DNA of 64,000 nucleotides from NCBI RefSeq assembly GCF_014640295.1, contig NZ_BMGR01000017.1, forward strand, positions 56,880-120,879, given 5' to 3'. Below, in pieces: positions 53,918-62,811 of this stretch. Below the pieces are notes generated by a model. It did no database searches and was not told where the DNA came from. It worked only from the letters and a program-made list of their open reading frames with translations. Both the position numbers and the translations under genes were made by a program. This stretch comes from Paenibacillus abyssi (GTDB lineage Bacteria > Bacillota > Bacilli > Paenibacillales > Paenibacillaceae). Positions within the stretch are counted from its first letter, which is position 1, and each line of letters opens with the position of its first letter.

Positions 53918-55543
53918 TTAATCCTGTTCAGGATACATTTTGGCGCGGAGCGCTTTGATCTCAGCGCTTTCGAGATACTCGTCATAGGACATGATCCGGT
54001 CAATCACGCCATTCGGTGTAATCTCCACAATCCGGTTCGCGATCGTCTGGATGAACTGATGGTCATGCGAGGTGAACAGCATCGTGCCGTCAAAGTCGAT
54101 CAGCCCGTTGTTGAGCGCGGTGATCGATTCCAGGTCCAAGTGGTTGGTCGGCTCATCGAGCATAAGCACGTTGGCGCCGGACAGCATCATCTTGGACAGC
54201 ATGCAGCGGACCTTCTCGCCCCCGGAGAGCACGCTCGCTTTCTTCAGCGCTTCATCGCCGGAGAACAGCATACGGCCGAGGAAGCCGCGGATGAATGATT
54301 CATCCTGATCCTTGGAATACTGGCGAAGCCAGTCCACGAGCGACATTTCTACGCCGTCGAAGTAGGCCGAGTTGTCCTTTGGAAAGTATGCTTGCGTCGT
54401 CGTGACGCCCCATTGATAGGTGCCTGCATCCGGCTCCAGCTCACCGGAGAGCACCTGGAACAGTACCGTCTTCGGCAGGGAGTTCGGGCCGACGAGCGCG
54501 ATTTTGTCGCCTTTGTTCACCGTCAGGGTGAGATTGTCGAAGAGCTTCACTCCGTCAATCGTCTTCGTCAGGCCTTCTGTGAGCAGCAGCTGCTTGCCTG
54601 CTTCACGCTCCGGCTTGAAGTTGATGAACGGATATTTGCGGTTGGACGGGCGAATGTCGTCCAGCGAGATTTTATCAAGCAATTTCTTACGGGAAGTCGC
54701 CTGCTTCGCCTTGGACTTGTTGGCGCTGAAGCGCTGGATGAACGCCTGCAGCTCCTTAATCTTGTCTTCTTTCTTCTTGTTCTGGTCACGCATCAGTGAA
54801 AGCGCCAATTGGCTGGACTCGTACCAGAAATCATAGTTACCGACATACAGCTGGATTTTGCCGAAATCAATATCCGCAATATGCGTACAAACCGTATTCA
54901 GGAAGTGACGGTCATGGGATACGACGATAACAGTGCCTTCGTAACCGGCCAGGAAGTTCTCCAGCCACTCAATAGACGGCAGGTCCAAATGGTTGGTAGG
55001 CTCATCGAGCAGCAGGATCTGCGGGTTGCCGAACAATGCTTGCGCGAGCAATACGCGGACCTTCTGATTGCCGTCCAGCTCTTTCATCTGTTTGTCATGC
55101 AGCTCTGTCGGGATACCAAGGCCGTTCAGCATCGAAGCCGCTTCGGATTCGGCCTCCCAGCCGTTCATCTCCGCGAATTCCGCTTCGAGCTCGCCGGCGC
55201 GCATGCCATCCTCATCGGTGAAGTCCGCTTTCGCGTACAGCGCATCCTTCTCTTTCATCACGTCATAGAGCTGTTTGTAGCCCATAATAACCGTGTCGAG
55301 CACCTTGTGCTCATCGTATTCGAAATGATTCTGCTTCAGCACGGCCAGCCGCTCGCCCGGAGTAATATGAACTTCCCCGTTCGTCTGCTCGACTTCGCCG
55401 GATAAAATTTTCAGGAATGTTGATTTACCTGCGCCGTTCGCGCCGATCAAACCGTAACAATTGCCTGGCGTAAACTTGATATTCACATCTTCAAATAGCG
55501 CGCGCTTCCCATAACGGAGCGTGACGCCGCTTGTGCTAATCAT
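53918..55543 (-). CDS. ABC-F family ATPase (YkpA/YbiT-like)
   Basis: A 541-residue soluble protein with two ABC domains joined by a charged linker (about residues 245-320, KKKEDKIKELQAF), the layout of ribosome-associated ABC-F proteins. Domain 1 has Walker A GANGAGKST, an atypical signature ELDGNQKVR, and LLLDEPTNHLD. Domain 2 has the unusual Walker A GPNSLPKT and normal LSGGEKVR and LMLDEPTNHLD. No transmembrane part. It probably acts on the ribosome E site. Confidence 0.92.
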   Translation of the reverse strand: MISTSGVTLRYGKRALFEDVNIKFTPGNCYGLIGANGAGKSTFLKILSGEVEQTNGEVHITPGERLAVLKQNHFEYDEHKVLDTVIMGYKQLYDVMKEKDALYAKADFTDEDGMRAGELEAEFAEMNGWEAESEAASMLNGLGIPTELHDKQMKELDGNQKVRVLLAQALFGNPQILLLDEPTNHLDLPSIEWLENFLAGYEGTVIVVSHDRHFLNTVCTHIADIDFGKIQLYVGNYDFWYESSQLALSLMRDQNKKKEDKIKELQAFIQRFSANKSKAKQATSRKKLLDKISLDDIRPSNRKYPFINFKPEREAGKQLLLTEGLTKTIDGVKLFDNLTLTVNKGDKIALVGPNSLPKTVLFQVLSGELEPDAGTYQWGVTTTQAYFPKDNSAYFDGVEMSLVDWLRQYSKDQDESFIRGFLGRMLFSGDEALKKASVLSGGEKVRCMLSKMMLSGANVLMLDEPTNHLDLESITALNNGLIDFDGTMLFTSHDHQFIQTIANRIVEITPNGVIDRIMSYDEYLESAEIKALRAKMYPEQD

Positions 55544-55662
55544 TGAATAGATCCCGTCCTTCTTCTACAATATTTCATTCATATCCTATGATTATAACAT
55601 AAAACCGTGAAACAATGGGCAGCGGGCTGTCATTTATTCGTGATTTGCCGTGCATACTAAAT

Positions 55663-55720
55663 TTGACATTCAACGTATTTTTAACTAAAATTAGTCTCAT
55701 CGAATAGTTGTTATAGCAAC
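55663..55720 (+). promoter_or_regulatory. marR promoter and operator
   Basis: TTGACA (55663-55668), a 17-bp spacer and TAAAAT (55686-55691) form a near-consensus promoter. GTTGTTATAGCAAC (55707-55720), a 14-bp near-palindrome, lies just after the start site. Its exact reverse complement recurs at 56230-56243. Confidence 0.88.
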
Positions 55721-55740
55721 CTTATCCGGAGGGGACATTT

Positions 55741-56196
55741 TTGAAATTAGCTTTCGAGGATTATATCAGTATTTTCATTCATCAGACAGACTTGACCCTC
55801 ACCAGCTATGTGAAAAGCAGATTGGCGCCATTCAACCTGGCCCCGGAGCAAAATCTGATCATGATGCTGCTTTGGCAGAAGGATGGCCTGACTCAGAATG
55901 AAATCGCCGAGAAGCTGAACAAGGACAAGACGAATATTGCCCGCATGATCTTTAATCTGGAGCAAAAGGGATTTATTCGAAGAGCCTCCCGGGAGCATGA
56001 CCGCCGCTCGCTGCAGGTCTTTCTCACAGAGGAGGGCAAGGAGCTGGGCAACCGCGTCGCTGCGGTCGCCGAGGAATTCAACGCGCAGATCTGCGAAGGC
56101 ATCACCGAGCAGGAATTCGCGCAAGTCAGGCGCATCCTCTCCAAGATGTGTGCGAATCTCGAGACGGGCATCGCGGACCGCAGCAGCCATACGTGA
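55741..56196 (+). CDS. MarR-family transcriptional regulator
   Basis: A 151-residue winged-helix regulator. LTQNEIAEKLNKDKTNIARMIFNLEQKGFIRR is the helix-turn-helix and wing entry, then REHDRRSLQVFLTEEGKEL is the MarR wing. Start is TTG at 55741 with GGAGGGG 7 nt upstream. Identical operators in front of it and in front of the next gene imply autorepression and control of the flavoprotein. The inducer is unknown; its one Cys near residue 113 is not in the usual OhrR position. Confidence 0.9.
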   Translation: MKLAFEDYISIFIHQTDLTLTSYVKSRLAPFNLAPEQNLIMMLLWQKDGLTQNEIAEKLNKDKTNIARMIFNLEQKGFIRRASREHDRRSLQVFLTEEGKELGNRVAAVAEEFNAQICEGITEQEFAQVRRILSKMCANLETGIADRSSHT

Positions 56197-56229
56197 GCGG
56201 CAGGACTGCAGTCCTTGCTGCGCCATACA

Positions 56230-56243
56230 GTTGCTATAACAAC
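56230..56243 (+). promoter_or_regulatory. Second MarR operator, upstream of the flavoprotein
   Basis: GTTGCTATAACAAC is the exact reverse complement of the site in the marR promoter. It contains TATAAC, a possible -10. The downstream start codon is 88 bp away. Confidence 0.8.
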
Positions 56244-56331
56244 TACACACACAGGCATATGAAGTTATTCAGAGAGCGGCAATACTACCATTGGGCTTTA
56301 CACATTTAACATACAGAAGGAGCTGTTTACG

Positions 56332-56898
56332 ATGTACGATATCACGATTATTGGAGCCGGCCCTGCCGGAGCAAGCGCTGCATTATTTGCCGCAAAAGCC
56401 GGGAAGAAGACATTGCTTATCGATAGCGACAAAAGCATGACCAAGCGCGCATGGATCGAAAATCACTATGGCCTTATGGAGACCACCGGTCCTGATCTTA
56501 TCGAAACAGGCAAGAAACAAGCCGCCAAATTCGGTGCGGAAATCGTCCATGCAGCCGTTACGAATGTAGTAAGCGCTGAAAACGGACTGAAGATCGAGGC
56601 TGAAGGCGGCCAAAGCTTCGAAACCAAACATATCATTCTCGCCACTGGCGCATTGACGGATCTGGCGGAAGCGATCGGCGTAGGCACGAAGCCTGGAACC
56701 GAGCCCCGCATCAAAACGATCATCGATGTTGACGCTGCCGGCAAGACAAGCATCGACGGGATCTGGGCGGCTGGCACAGCAGCCGGCGTCAGTGTGCACA
56801 CGATCATCACAGCCGGGGACGGCGCCAAGGTTGCGATCAACATCATCTCCGAGCTGAACGGAGAGCGTTACGTCGACCACGATATGCTGAAAGTGTAA
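56332..56898 (+). CDS. Compact thioredoxin-reductase-like flavoprotein (188 aa)
   Basis: It begins with the FAD-binding IIGAGPAGASAALFAAKAGK and ends with the FAD-contacting IDGIWAAGTAAGV and AGDGAKVAINIISELNGE of the TrxR superfamily. The entire NADPH domain with its CxxC is absent; the FAD domain halves are joined directly after IILATGAL. No cysteine remains. It is intact-looking, not a frameshift product: strong start (AGAAGGAG), clean stop and terminator. Electron donor is unclear. MarR control suggests a role in stress. Confidence 0.82.
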   Translation: MYDITIIGAGPAGASAALFAAKAGKKTLLIDSDKSMTKRAWIENHYGLMETTGPDLIETGKKQAAKFGAEIVHAAVTNVVSAENGLKIEAEGGQSFETKHIILATGALTDLAEAIGVGTKPGTEPRIKTIIDVDAAGKTSIDGIWAAGTAAGVSVHTIITAGDGAKVAINIISELNGERYVDHDMLKV

Positions 56899-56908
56899 CT
56901 ATAGAAGA

Positions 56909-56946
56909 AGCCGCAATCTCCGGCGTGGAGACTGCGGCTCTTTTTT
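56909..56946 (+). terminator. Terminator after the flavoprotein gene
   Basis: A 13-bp stem with one mismatch (56909-56921 with 56927-56939) is followed by CTTTTTT. Confidence 0.92.
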
Positions 56947-56949
56947 AGG

Positions 56950-58014
56950 TTACCACTCGATCTTCACTTCGTTGCCGCTGCGGGACGACTCATAGATCGC
57001 ATCGAGAATCCGGTTGTTCGTATACCCCGACAATGCGGAAGTCATCGGCTCTTTATGCTCGCGGATGCATTCCACGAAATGGCGGCTCATCAAGGTCCGC
57101 TCGTCCTCTCCGCCAAGGTGGTGAATGTCTGTCTCGATGATCTGGTCGAACGCATGCGTGACGAGCGTCCCCTTATCGCCAATGATCGATGCGCCGGCTT
57201 CCGTACCCATCAGATGGATGAACGGATCTTGGCTCAAGCCTGCGGAATGGGCTGCCCAGCTCACTTCCAGCGAGAGAGTCGAACCGTTATCCATCTTGAT
57301 CAGCGCAGTCGCCAGATCCTCGACGTCATAATATCCGTCCCAATTCGGCGTGCCCCATGTGCCGATGCCCTTGCGCTTCGGCCCAAACTCCGCATAGGTG
57401 GAGCCAAATACCGCAACCGGCTTCGGATTGCCCATCAGATGCAGCGTCAAATCCAGCATATGTACGCCGATATCGATCAGCGGGCCTCCGCCTGCCTGAT
57501 CCTTGCGCGTAAACCACGAGCCCCAGCCGGGAATCCCTTTCTTGCGGAACCAACCGGTCTTCGCATTGTAGATCCGGCCGAGCTCGCCCCGCTCGATATG
57601 CTGCTTTAACGCGCGGCTCAAGCCCAACCACCGCATCTGATGTGACATCATCAGCACTTTGCCGGCTGCTTCCTTGGCTTCCACAATCGTGCGGGCCGTT
57701 GCCGAGTCGATCGACATCGGCTTCTCCAGCAGCACGTGTTTGCCCTGCCGCAGCGCTTCGATCGCCAAAGGCGCATGGAATTGGTTCGGTACCCCGATTA
57801 CAACAGCGTCAATATCTTTATCCTCAAGCAACGCTTGCGGATTTTCATGGACAACGGCAATTTCATGCTCCCGCGCGCGCTGCTCGGCCAGCGGCAGATA
57901 AGTATCGGTGACTGCGGCGAGAAAAACATCCGGGATTCGTTTGAAGGTGTTCATATGGACATTGCCGATAGCGCCTGCCCCGATGATGCCAAGACGAATT
58001 GGTTGTGGTGACAT
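56950..58014 (-). CDS. Gfo/Idh/MocA-family oxidoreductase
   Basis: A 354-residue NAD(P)-dependent sugar or inositol dehydrogenase. LGIIGAGAIGNVHMNTFKRI binds the dinucleotide, VLLEKPMSIDSATA carries the catalytic Lys, and GGGPLIDIGVHMLDLTLHLMG the D-x3-H motif. ATG 58014 has AGGAGG 8 nt upstream. No sugar transport genes are adjacent, so the substrate is open. Confidence 0.9.
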   Translation of the reverse strand: MSPQPIRLGIIGAGAIGNVHMNTFKRIPDVFLAAVTDTYLPLAEQRAREHEIAVVHENPQALLEDKDIDAVVIGVPNQFHAPLAIEALRQGKHVLLEKPMSIDSATARTIVEAKEAAGKVLMMSHQMRWLGLSRALKQHIERGELGRIYNAKTGWFRKKGIPGWGSWFTRKDQAGGGPLIDIGVHMLDLTLHLMGNPKPVAVFGSTYAEFGPKRKGIGTWGTPNWDGYYDVEDLATALIKMDNGSTLSLEVSWAAHSAGLSQDPFIHLMGTEAGASIIGDKGTLVTHAFDQIIETDIHHLGGEDERTLMSRHFVECIREHKEPMTSALSGYTNNRILDAIYESSRSGNEVKIEW

Positions 58015-58132
58015 GTACAATACCTCCTGTAGTCTTTATTACCGTTAAGTATACGCGTCCCACAGGAATATGGCTATGTTCTCGATTGCTGTCTCCTTGT
58101 ACGTTTTTGCTTTTCTTCCGCTCCGGGATCCG

Positions 58133-59227
58133 TTATTTGCCGGACAATCGCCAAGTCTCGCCGTGGGGCAGAACCACGATTCGCTCCTGCTCGAGCTTAT
58201 GCGTCTCCCGTCCCTTCTCGAGCCGGTCCAGCGCTTCGCGGGGGGTATCGTCCGCCAGTTTAAAGGATCCGTAATGCATCGGCACAAACCAGCCCGCTCC
58301 GGTATCGATAAACGCCTGCAGCGCCTGCTCCGGCGACACATGCTGCGGTCCCATGAACCACTCCGGATCATAAGCGCCGATCGGCATTAACGCCACATCG
58401 ATTGGAAAACGGCGGCCGATCTCCTTAAAGCCCTGAAAATAACCGCTGTCACCTGCAAAATAAATCGTCGGCGAGGCGGATACGACCGGTCTGCCAGATC
58501 TTTCGACCAGTGAATCGGCAGATGGCGCGTCAGTTGGCACGTCCAGATGCGGCACTTCGGTAAATGGCGTATCTGTCAGCTGAAAATCCGGATTCTCGTC
58601 TTTCTTCCCTTCCGGGGTTACAGGTTCAATGACCCAGCCTCCCCAGTGGGAACGGTTCATATCCCAAGGCGTGCGGCGCGTCCAATGCTGGGACGGCACA
58701 AATGTAAACTTCACGCCCCTGATCGTCGCTGTCTCCCACCAATGAAACTCCTTGACCTTGAAAAAACCTTTCATCTGCAGCTTCGCTTTCAAGCCGGCCG
58801 GCACAAGCAGCGTCTTCGAGCCCGTCAGCCGCCTCAAGGAGGAGATGCTCAGGTGATCATAGTGGGAGTGGGATACGAGCACGATATCCACAGGCGGCAT
58901 ATCCGTAATCGGAATGCCGGGCGGTGCGAGCCGTTTATTCATGGCCATCTGCCCGGACCAGACCGGGTCGGTCACGATATTCAAGCCGGAATGTTGAATG
59001 AAAAAAGTCGAATGCCCGATCCATGTAATGGAGGGCTCTTTATGGTTATGGTCCAAATAAGTCAAGTCAGGCTTCACATTCGGAACGACAAAGGAGTAAT
59101 CCTTTAACTTCAATTTACGCGCGCGCTCTTGACGCCAACGCTTAAAATGATTCAGTGTTTTCTCCGTTTTCACGGGATCAATGTTTGAAAATCGAACTTT
59201 TCGCAAGTCTCCATCCCTCGCTTTCAC
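58133..59227 (-). CDS. MBL-fold hydrolase (NAPE-PLD-like)
   Basis: A 364-residue metallo-beta-lactamase-fold protein. WIGHSTFFIQHSGLNIVTDPVW and the metal motif SHSHYDHLS (H-x-H-x-D-H) are near residues 70 and 115; FVPSQHWTRRTPWDMN, YFAGDSGYF and the terminal MHYGSFKLADD are the pattern of N-acyl-phosphatidylethanolamine phospholipase D-like enzymes. The start may be GTG 59227 or TTG 59206; the latter has GGATGGAG directly upstream. Substrate unknown. Confidence 0.86.
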   Translation of the reverse strand: MKARDGDLRKVRFSNIDPVKTEKTLNHFKRWRQERARKLKLKDYSFVVPNVKPDLTYLDHNHKEPSITWIGHSTFFIQHSGLNIVTDPVWSGQMAMNKRLAPPGIPITDMPPVDIVLVSHSHYDHLSISSLRRLTGSKTLLVPAGLKAKLQMKGFFKVKEFHWWETATIRGVKFTFVPSQHWTRRTPWDMNRSHWGGWVIEPVTPEGKKDENPDFQLTDTPFTEVPHLDVPTDAPSADSLVERSGRPVVSASPTIYFAGDSGYFQGFKEIGRRFPIDVALMPIGAYDPEWFMGPQHVSPEQALQAFIDTGAGWFVPMHYGSFKLADDTPREALDRLEKGRETHKLEQERIVVLPHGETWRLSGK

Positions 59228-59370
59228 GCTCTATGCTCTATAGTCAGGATAACAATTAAGCACTATTTTACGCAAATTTACCCTTCCTGGATCAGATATA
59301 AACCAAACAGCAACAATAGGGGAGGAAATTCCGTCTATAAGAAACCATATGAAAAAAAGGGGGATCAACC

Positions 59371-60159
59371 ATGTTACACCAATTACGGGTCATAACACTG
59401 CTCTCGTTAGCCGTTCTTGTGCTTGCGGCTTGCGGATACAAGCCTGAATCGGGCGGGCAGGCAGACGATCCGGACACGAATGAACCGAACCGGGCTGCGC
59501 TCGGTGCCGCCATACAGCTGCCTCATGCAGAACCGGGAGCCGTGAAACATTTTTTGGAGAGCGAGAACATTACAAACGGCGATATTTATTTGCAGGAAGG
59601 TAAAACCTATATTAATGTTGTGGAGCTGACGCCTGAGATCGAGCAAAAATTCGCGGATGCCTTCGATGCGTCCAGCTTTGCGCTCAATGACGTTGCCTAT
59701 TCGATCCAAGAGCTGGAGCAAGCGCAGCAAGCATTGTTTGACCATGATCTTTATCAAAAAGCGAACATCTACTCCTCGATGATTGATGTGATGGACAACA
59801 AGGTCACGCTCATCCTGCCGGACAGCAGCCAGAGCAGCATTCCGCTCATCGAGGAGGTCGTCAACCCGGACCTTCTTCATTATAGTATCCAGAAGCTTGA
59901 CGAACATCCTTTTGTCGGGACAATCGTTGAAATGAAAGACGGGCGGATCCTCTTTCAAGAGGAAGGCGAGGAAAGCCCGAATTACTGGTTCTCGTTCAAT
60001 GAATATTCCGAATTGGCGGGGGCCAGCGGTGAAGAGGCGGCGTTCGAGGACTTGCATGCGGGTCAGACCGTCCGCGTCTGGATTACCGGAAACGTCGATA
60101 CTTCCCTGCCAGCATATGCAACGGTCCGCAAGCTGGAGCTCGGGCAAATGCCTCAATAG
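59371..60159 (+). CDS. Lipoprotein with DUF3221-like C-terminal domain
   Basis: A 262-residue lipoprotein: LLSLAVLVLAACGYKP gives the signal and lipobox LAAC (Cys21). The middle is uncharacterised; the last 75 residues (FVGTIVEMKDGRILFQEE, YWFSFNEYSEL, GQTVRVWITGNV, ATVRKLELG) fit the OB-like YobA/DUF3221 pattern. ATG follows AAGGGGG. Function unknown. Confidence 0.85.
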   Translation: MLHQLRVITLLSLAVLVLAACGYKPESGGQADDPDTNEPNRAALGAAIQLPHAEPGAVKHFLESENITNGDIYLQEGKTYINVVELTPEIEQKFADAFDASSFALNDVAYSIQELEQAQQALFDHDLYQKANIYSSMIDVMDNKVTLILPDSSQSSIPLIEEVVNPDLLHYSIQKLDEHPFVGTIVEMKDGRILFQEEGEESPNYWFSFNEYSELAGASGEEAAFEDLHAGQTVRVWITGNVDTSLPAYATVRKLELGQMPQ

Positions 60160-60168
60160 CGTCGATTA

Positions 60169-60177
60169 TGATATAAT
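60169..60177 (+). promoter_or_regulatory. Extended -10 promoter before the CvfC-like gene
   Basis: TGATATAAT at 60169-60177 is an extended -10 (TG-N-TATAAT); the -35 region (TGCCTC) is poor. It starts 39 bp before the gene. Confidence 0.55.
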
Positions 60178-60207
60178 TCCTTTACCAGCAGTAGTGAAGG
60201 AGGGGTT

Positions 60208-61380
60208 ATGTTGAAATTAATCTCTATCGAACCAACACCGAGTCCCAACTCGATGAAACTAAATGTGGATGAAAAATTGCCCCCTGGCCGGAGGTTTACG
60301 TATGCGCCGGAGCAATCGCAGGACGCTCCGGAGCCGCTGCGCAGCCTGCTCGGCATCGAAGGGGTTCGCAGCTTGTTCCGCACCGCGGATTTTATCGCGC
60401 TGGACCGCAAGTCCAATGCGGACTGGCAGCGCATCCTGGAAGAGACGCGCAGGCTGCTGCAAAGCGGCAGTGATGCCGGTGCAGGCGGCACGGCGGGCGG
60501 CACGGGCGCGCAGCCGGAGGCGGCATTCGGGGAAGCGCACGTCGTGATGCAGACCTATCGCGGCATTCCGATGCAGCTGCGCGTGCGATCCGGGGATAGC
60601 GAGGTGCGCGCGGCGCTGCCCGAGCAGTTCGGCGCAGCCGTGCAGGAAGCGGCGGGCGCGGGCATGATCCGCGAGCGCAAGCTGGAGGAGCTCGGGGTCC
60701 GCTACGGCGAGCCCGAGGAGATTGCGGCGGAGGTCGCGGCGGAGCTGACCGCGGCCTATCCGCCGGAGCGGCTGCGCGAGCTCATTGAAGCCGCGAAGGC
60801 GCTTGGCGCCGATGCGCCGGCGGGCGAAGCCGCCGCGCTGCCGCCGCGGCCGGCGCCGTTGTCGGCGGCGGAGCTCGCCGAGCGGCTCGATGCGCCGGAT
60901 TGGCGCATCCGCTACGCGGCGCTCGAGCGCGTATCGCCGGAGCTCGAGCTGCTGCCGCAACTCGCCAAGGCGCTCGGCGACGACAACGCTTCGGTGCGGC
61001 GGCTCGCCGTCGTCTACCTCGGCGACCTGCGCGCGCCCGAAGCGCTGCCGCATCTGTTCGCGGCGCTTGAAGACCGCTCCGCCTCCGTACGCCGTACGGC
61101 CGGCGACACGCTGTCCGATCTGGGCGATCCCGCAGCGATCGGGCCGATGATCAAAGCGCTGCGCGACACGAACAAGCTCGTGCGCTGGCGCGCTGCCCGC
61201 TTCCTCTATGAAGCGGGGAACGACACGGCTTTGCCGGCGCTGCGCGAAGCGGCGGAGGACGCCGAGTTCGAGGTCCGGCTGCAGGCGCAGATGGCGCTGG
61301 AGCGGATCGAACGCGGCGAAGAAGCCGCCGGCTCCGTCTGGCAGCAAATGACTGAGAGCAGAAACAGAGAGGACAGCTGA
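60208..61380 (+). CDS. CvfC/YpgR-like protein (Nfu N-terminal domain plus HEAT repeats)
   Basis: A 390-residue protein. The N-terminal 80 residues match the Nfu_N scaffold (ISIEPTPSPNSMKLNVDEKL, IEGVRSLFRTADFIALDR); the last 160 residues are HEAT-like repeats (LAKALGDDNASVRRLAVVYL, LFAALEDRSASVRRTAGDTL, MIKALRDTNKLVRWRAARFL). The same layout is found in staphylococcal conserved virulence factor C and B. subtilis YpgR. The coding region is far richer in GC than its neighbours. ATG follows GGAGGGG. Confidence 0.85.
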   Translation: MLKLISIEPTPSPNSMKLNVDEKLPPGRRFTYAPEQSQDAPEPLRSLLGIEGVRSLFRTADFIALDRKSNADWQRILEETRRLLQSGSDAGAGGTAGGTGAQPEAAFGEAHVVMQTYRGIPMQLRVRSGDSEVRAALPEQFGAAVQEAAGAGMIRERKLEELGVRYGEPEEIAAEVAAELTAAYPPERLRELIEAAKALGADAPAGEAAALPPRPAPLSAAELAERLDAPDWRIRYAALERVSPELELLPQLAKALGDDNASVRRLAVVYLGDLRAPEALPHLFAALEDRSASVRRTAGDTLSDLGDPAAIGPMIKALRDTNKLVRWRAARFLYEAGNDTALPALREAAEDAEFEVRLQAQMALERIERGEEAAGSVWQQMTESRNREDS

Positions 61381-61407
61381 TCTCGCGAATCTTACAACCG
61401 CTTAAAC

Positions 61408-61456
61408 ACCCAAAGGCCGAAAGAGTGCTCCTTATGCACTCCTTCGGCCTTTGGGT
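61408..61456. terminator. Bidirectional terminator
   Basis: A 14-bp perfect outer stem (61408-61421 with 61443-61456) and an inner GTGC/GCAC stem lie between the CvfC-like gene and the convergent GH4 gene. U-runs are short. Confidence 0.75.
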
Positions 61457-61494
61457 CATTTAAACCACTCATCACACTACCCTTGGAACATCAA

Positions 61495-62811
61495 TCAAGC
61501 TTGAAACTGAGGAAGATACGCACGATTGGCAGCCAGCAGATCATCCAGCACCGCTTTGGCCGCTGCGGCCGTGCCCACAAGCGGATGGATCGTCAAGGCC
61601 TGCAGCGCCGCGTGATAATCGCCGTGTACGGCAGCTTCCACCGTTAATTCCTCATAAGCCTTCACCACCTGCAGCAATCCGCGCATCTGCGGGCGCAGCG
61701 GTGTTGTCAGCTGCAGCGGGTGAGCCCCGTCCGCATCGATCACCGCATTCACCTCGACACATACCTCATCCGGCAAGCTTGGAATAATGCCATTGTTAAG
61801 CACGTTAACGGTCTGGATATCCTTCTTGTTATTGTAGATCGAGGTCATAAGATTGACAGCCACCTCGGAATAGTACGCGCCGCCGCGCTGCTCCAGCTGG
61901 GCCGGCTTTACCTTCAGCTCCGGATCCTTATACAGCTCGAAGAGTTCCGCCTCCACCTTCTTCACCACCTCGGCGCGCGTCCCCTTCGTGTCCAGCTCCT
62001 CGCGCTGCTTTTCAAGCATCTCTTCTCTCATATAGTAATAACGATGGTATGCGCAAGGCAGCGCGCCAAGCGATTGCAAAAACTCCGCATCCCACCCGAG
62101 ATCGGGAATGTTCTTCATCGTCAGTCCGGAAGCGCCCGCGGCCCTGGTCAGGAATGCCTGTGAAACATCCTCCCCGTCGACGATAATGCGTGTCGTCCAA
62201 TTCAAATGGTTAATGCCGGCCATCTCGATATAGACCTTGTCCACATCCACGCCGTACGCACCGGCCACCTGCATGCGCGTCCCGATCGGCAGGTTGCACA
62301 GTCCAATTGTTTTCACGCCGCCGTATTTCAATACGGCTTCGGTTACAATACCCGCCGGATTCGTAAAGTTAAGCAGCCAGGCATTCGGCGCAAGCTCGCG
62401 TATGTCGCGGCATATATCGAGAATGACCGGCACGGTGCGGAGCGCTTTCGCAAAGCCCCCTGCACCCGTCGTCTCCTGGCCGATTAATCCGTGCTTCGCA
62501 GGGATTCTCTCATCTCGCGCGCGGGCGTCAAGCAGCCCGACCCGAATCTGCGTGGATACAAAATCCGCATCTTTAATCGCTTCGCGGCGGTCCAGCGTTA
62601 ATTGGATATCCATAGGCACCCCGGCCTTCTCTGCCATCCGCCTGGCCAGTTCTCCAACAATGCGCAGCTTCTCCTGCCCCGCTTCAATGTCCGCCAGAAC
62701 CAGCTGTTTCACTGGAAGCTCATCATAATGCCTGATAAAACCCTCGACCAACTCAGGGGTGTAGGAGGAACCGCCGCCAATGACCGCTACCTTCAATTCA
62801 CGCTTTCTCAT
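61495..62811 (-). CDS. GH4-family 6-phospho-glycosidase
   Basis: A 438-residue NAD- and Mn-dependent glycosidase, closest in pattern to 6-phospho-beta-glucosidase. VAVIGGGSSYTPELVEGFI binds NAD; LLNFTNPAGIVTEAV and IGLCNLPIG (metal Cys) and EMAGINHLNW (metal His) are the catalytic landmarks; GGAYYSEVAVNLM follows. It cleaves phosphorylated disaccharides in the cytoplasm. It overlaps the kinase gene by 4 nt, so substrate is probably made by that kinase or a PTS. Confidence 0.93.
   Translation of the reverse strand: MRKRELKVAVIGGGSSYTPELVEGFIRHYDELPVKQLVLADIEAGQEKLRIVGELARRMAEKAGVPMDIQLTLDRREAIKDADFVSTQIRVGLLDARARDERIPAKHGLIGQETTGAGGFAKALRTVPVILDICRDIRELAPNAWLLNFTNPAGIVTEAVLKYGGVKTIGLCNLPIGTRMQVAGAYGVDVDKVYIEMAGINHLNWTTRIIVDGEDVSQAFLTRAAGASGLTMKNIPDLGWDAEFLQSLGALPCAYHRYYYMREEMLEKQREELDTKGTRAEVVKKVEAELFELYKDPELKVKPAQLEQRGGAYYSEVAVNLMTSIYNNKKDIQTVNVLNNGIIPSLPDEVCVEVNAVIDADGAHPLQLTTPLRPQMRGLLQVVKAYEELTVEAAVHGDYHAALQALTIHPLVGTAAAAKAVLDDLLAANRAYLPQFQA

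Noticed and set aside
60259..61347. Long minus-strand frame antisense to the CvfC-like gene
   Set aside because: Arg/Gln-rich shadow of a GC-rich coding region whose sense strand shows Nfu and HEAT motifs.
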